Positions 11,666 through 14,039 of a stretch of 14,039 bases of DNA are shown piece after piece. The stretch is taken from the NCBI GenBank assembly GCA_030595765.1, contig JAUVCJ010000039.1:1-14039 (forward strand), read 5' to 3'. The notes under the pieces were generated by a model, which searched no databases, was not told where the DNA came from, and saw only the letters and a list, made by a program, of their open reading frames with translations. This stretch comes from Thermoplasmatota archaeon. GTDB lineage: Archaea > Thermoplasmatota > Thermoplasmata > GCA-020350865 > JAUVCJ01. The position numbers were made by a program, and so were the translations under genes. Position 1 is the first letter of the stretch, and each line of letters opens with the position of its first letter.

Positions 11666-14039
11666 TTTCAATAAGTGAATGCTCCGGTATTATCTCCTTC
11701 AGAACCTCTGCATTTGATGGATGGCATGTGAAATAAAAAACCTGATTGGTTTCTGATATTTCTTTGATTACATCACATGCGTCCTTGAATCTTGCTGGGT
11801 CAAAGTTTACAAAAGTATCGTCTATTATTATCGGTAGAGGTGCAGCCCTCTTGTTGAACTCCTGGATGAATCCGAACCTCAATGATAAATACAGTTGTTC
11901 AGCAGTACCCCGACTCAATTCATCGAGGTTTCTCCTATCTCCATTCTGATCCAATGCATATATCTTATCATCATCCATCGGTTTTACTATGTGGGTGAAC
12001 CTCCCTCCAGTAATCTTTGAGAAGCACTTTTCTGCTTCTTTTATAACGCCTGGTTGCCTTTCCTGTTCATACTTTCCCACAGCTTCTTGAATCTTCTGTT
12101 TTGCTATTGCCAGTACCGCCCATTCTTTTGCCAGATCCTTCATCATCTCTAGCTTAGTTTCTTTATCAAGCATCAGATTGGAACCCTCTTCCGCTTTTTC
12201 TATATGTTCTATCCTTTCTCTAATTCTTCCTCTTTCTTCAATCATGGCCTCTAATTTTATTTCCATCTCCTCAATGGATTTCTTCAGTTCTTCGTATTTA
12301 ATTTCAATATCATCCAAATTTTCGAATTCCTCAGCACGATCCCTATACTCCTGGCCTAGAATCTTCTTTATGGCCTTTTCTTCAAAATCCAATTCGGTCA
12401 TTAGTTCCTCTTGCCTCTCCCAATCACTTGCTCTTTGTTTGAACTCCTCAGAAGTCTTGACCTCGGCAGCTACTAGCAATTCAGACCTTTTTTCTTCTTT
12501 CCTTTCCATTTTTTCCTTCAGCTTCTCTATATCAATTTCGATTTTTCCCATTATTGTCTTTTGTTTTTCTACGCTTTCTGATTCTTCTAATGCTAATTCC
12601 AAGTCATTTAAAAGTCTCTCAACTTCTGATGCATGATCAATTTTTTTAACCTGTCTAGTGCAAGCCCTCAATACTAATTCCACATCCGATTCGTATGTGC
12701 TGACGAATGGGTCGAGTTTATTAATTCTTCCATTAAGGCTATTTATTGCTCTCACTTTTTCTCTGCAAGTTCTCATTATCTGGAACAGCTCTATGGCTGT
12801 TTCATAATTCAATTCCTCATCCAACCCTTTCGTGGATAGCCATTTTTTCCACTTGGTATTTATCTGCTCCATTTTATCGTCAAGGTTTTCTTTTTGGGAT
12901 GATAAGGTTTTCTTCTCTTCGTCCAGCGTCCTTAATTCTACCAAAATCCTCTTTCTTTGTTTTCCAATATCCTCTTTTTGTAAGAATGTTCTTTGTTCTG
13001 ATTGTATTGTTTGTGCCATCTCATCTAATAAGCTTTCATCTGGAAGTGATTTTTGATTTAATATCTTTAGACTTGACCCCGCCGAGCTCTGTAATCTTTT
13101 TATATCTTCTCTTAATGGTTCGAGACTGGATTCCTGAATACTGGGTGGTGCCATACTGTTTTTTTCGCTCACCTTAACGTTTAAATGGTTGCCATTTATT
13201 TTTCTGATGGCAATTAATAGAACAATTCCTAGTGGGGTTAGGATACCTACTGAAACAATCCCAATCAGGAGGGCGTTCAAGGCAATTGCTATGATGCAAA
13301 GAACAATTCCAACTGAAAGCACAGCAATCCCTGGCCACGTTGGAACCTTTGTATTGGCAACACTTGATTGGGGAGATATTGTCATCAATAAGGCAGTTGT
13401 TTCTTGTTTATGCTTATATTCAATTTGTTTCTCTCTGATACTACGTGATGTATTTCTTATGTAATTTAGTGCCCTTAGCTTTTTTTCAGGGCTTTCTCTT
13501 TTTTCATCAGTTTCCAGTAATTTGTTCTCTTCATCAAGCTTTTTCAATTCGTCCTTCTTTGTTTGGTTAGCCTGTTCAGCCCGCAAAAAATCCGCCTGAG
13601 CGGTCTTTTGTTCTTCTTTTTTACACAGGTATTCATCCTTCATCTTCTCCACGGTTTTTCTTGTGGGTATTGAAGTATCGAATTCATTCAATTTTTCCCC
13701 ATTCCATTCAGGTCCGATTTCCTTAAGGTTGGATCTAAGTTCTTCCAGCATTGATTCCTTTTCTTTCAGCACCTTCGGGAGGTCTTTTTTAGCGGTCCAA
13801 TATTTTTCAATCCCTTTCTGAAGTTTTTTAATTTCATCCTTCTGCTCAATTAATTCCATTTCAACAGTTATTTTCTTTGCTGTTAACTCTTCCTTTTCCA
13901 GCTCTGCTTTATGATTTATAAGTTGCTCATTAAGCTCATCTATGCTTTCATCTAATTTACCGAGTTCATTCAAACCGTTTTCTGGAAATGTTTCAATCTC
14001 AGGTAATCCTTCTAGTCGTATCTCGATCCCATTTATTTT
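11625..14039 (-). CDS. YhaN-type coiled-coil AAA ATPase with central membrane segment, partial
   Basis: The frame is open to the right edge, so the N-terminus with the Walker A loop is outside; 804 residues are visible. Residues about 25-220 are coiled coil, 236-254 and 257-279 form a hydrophobic hairpin (WPGIAVLSVGIVLCIIAIAL, then GILTPLGIVLLIAI). A long second coiled coil runs to about 650. The ATPase C-lobe has the signature LSRGTAEQLYLSLRF (708-722), Walker B LPIIIDDTFVNFDP (735-748) and H-loop FTCHPS with His773. LSRGT-EQLYL and the Asp-Asp Walker B are hallmarks of the YhaN/AAA_27 group of SbcC/Rad50 relatives, which usually pairs with a YhaO/SbcD-like nuclease. Such a partner would lie upstream, beyond 14039. 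No Rad50 CXXC zinc hook is present. Its A/T-rich codon use differs from the genes left of 9.7 kb. Likely role: DNA end processing or membrane-linked DNA handling (inference). Confidence 0.85.
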   Translation of the reverse strand, partial: KINGIEIRLEGLPEIETFPENGLNELGKLDESIDELNEQLINHKAELEKEELTAKKITVEMELIEQKDEIKKLQKGIEKYWTAKKDLPKVLKEKESMLEELRSNLKEIGPEWNGEKLNEFDTSIPTRKTVEKMKDEYLCKKEEQKTAQADFLRAEQANQTKKDELKKLDEENKLLETDEKRESPEKKLRALNYIRNTSRSIREKQIEYKHKQETTALLMTISPQSSVANTKVPTWPGIAVLSVGIVLCIIAIALNALLIGIVSVGILTPLGIVLLIAIRKINGNHLNVKVSEKNSMAPPSIQESSLEPLREDIKRLQSSAGSSLKILNQKSLPDESLLDEMAQTIQSEQRTFLQKEDIGKQRKRILVELRTLDEEKKTLSSQKENLDDKMEQINTKWKKWLSTKGLDEELNYETAIELFQIMRTCREKVRAINSLNGRINKLDPFVSTYESDVELVLRACTRQVKKIDHASEVERLLNDLELALEESESVEKQKTIMGKIEIDIEKLKEKMERKEEKRSELLVAAEVKTSEEFKQRASDWERQEELMTELDFEEKAIKKILGQEYRDRAEEFENLDDIEIKYEELKKSIEEMEIKLEAMIEERGRIRERIEHIEKAEEGSNLMLDKETKLEMMKDLAKEWAVLAIAKQKIQEAVGKYEQERQPGVIKEAEKCFSKITGGRFTHIVKPMDDDKIYALDQNGDRRNLDELSRGTAEQLYLSLRFGFIQEFNKRAAPLPIIIDDTFVNFDPARFKDACDVIKEISETNQVFYFTCHPSNAEVLKEIIPEHSLIEINLPDVGQSHALQ

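Noticed and set aside
12178..12636. Serine-rich plus-strand frames within the ATPase gene
   Set aside because: Ser/Ile/Phe-rich composition is what the reverse of a Glu/Lys/Leu-rich coiled coil produces; there is no start signal.

Overview
The window looks like chromosomal DNA of an archaeon, most likely a member of the Thermoplasmatota. This rests on an archaeal EF-1A gene followed directly by ribosomal protein uS10, A/T-rich TATA-like boxes about 23-30 nt before several start codons (leaderless or very short leaders), GGAGG ribosome sites where a leader exists, an ammonia-type NAD synthetase, and the remains of a beta-helix surface protein of a kind common in that group. The phylum is an inference; archaeal identity is firm.

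Layout. The left edge (2-133) holds the C-terminal end of an IS1595-type transposase, followed by an A/T-rich spacer with direct repeats. Two minus-strand genes follow: a protein with about eight 40-residue TPR repeats (311-1573) and NadE (1766-2575). Divergent from nadE is an unrecognised 529-residue protein with two separated CX3CX2CP cysteine motifs (2718-4307). Next comes the translation unit: a good promoter, EF-1A (4576-5862), a hairpin, uS10 (5906-6217), then a terminator-like inverted repeat and T tract.

A B12-related section follows. The large catalytic subunit of a methylmalonyl-CoA-mutase-type enzyme (6319-7998) has Phe where the classic enzyme has the substrate-binding Tyr89. After a decayed beta-helix surface-protein gene (8134-8531), a leaderless two-gene operon encodes an HNOB/4-vinyl-reductase-like protein of unknown function (8604-9137) and a cobalamin adenosyltransferase (9142-9720). 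The adenosyltransferase would make the adenosylcobalamin the mutase needs. No B12-binding small subunit, epimerase or carboxylase is present here.

From about 9.7 kb rightward the DNA is visibly richer in A/T and has an accessory character: a secreted, membrane-anchored protein with an acidic repeat tail (9736-10560, minus), the C-terminal remnant of an ABC/Rad50-like ATPase (10630-10823, minus), a broken second adenosyltransferase copy lacking its P-loop (10840-11245), an intact 58-residue cross-brace (ZZ/B-box-like) zinc-finger gene (11401-11577), a 3' remnant of a second copy of that gene (11618-11665), and a large YhaN-type membrane coiled-coil ATPase (11625 to beyond 14039, minus) whose last codons overlap that remnant in antisense. 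At least four gene fragments make this a recombination-prone stretch.

I do not see a clear new multi-gene defence or metabolic system. The best leads are the double-cysteine-motif protein, the Phe-bearing mutase, the HNOB-like/adenosyltransferase operon, and the duplicated mini zinc finger next to the YhaN-type ATPase.
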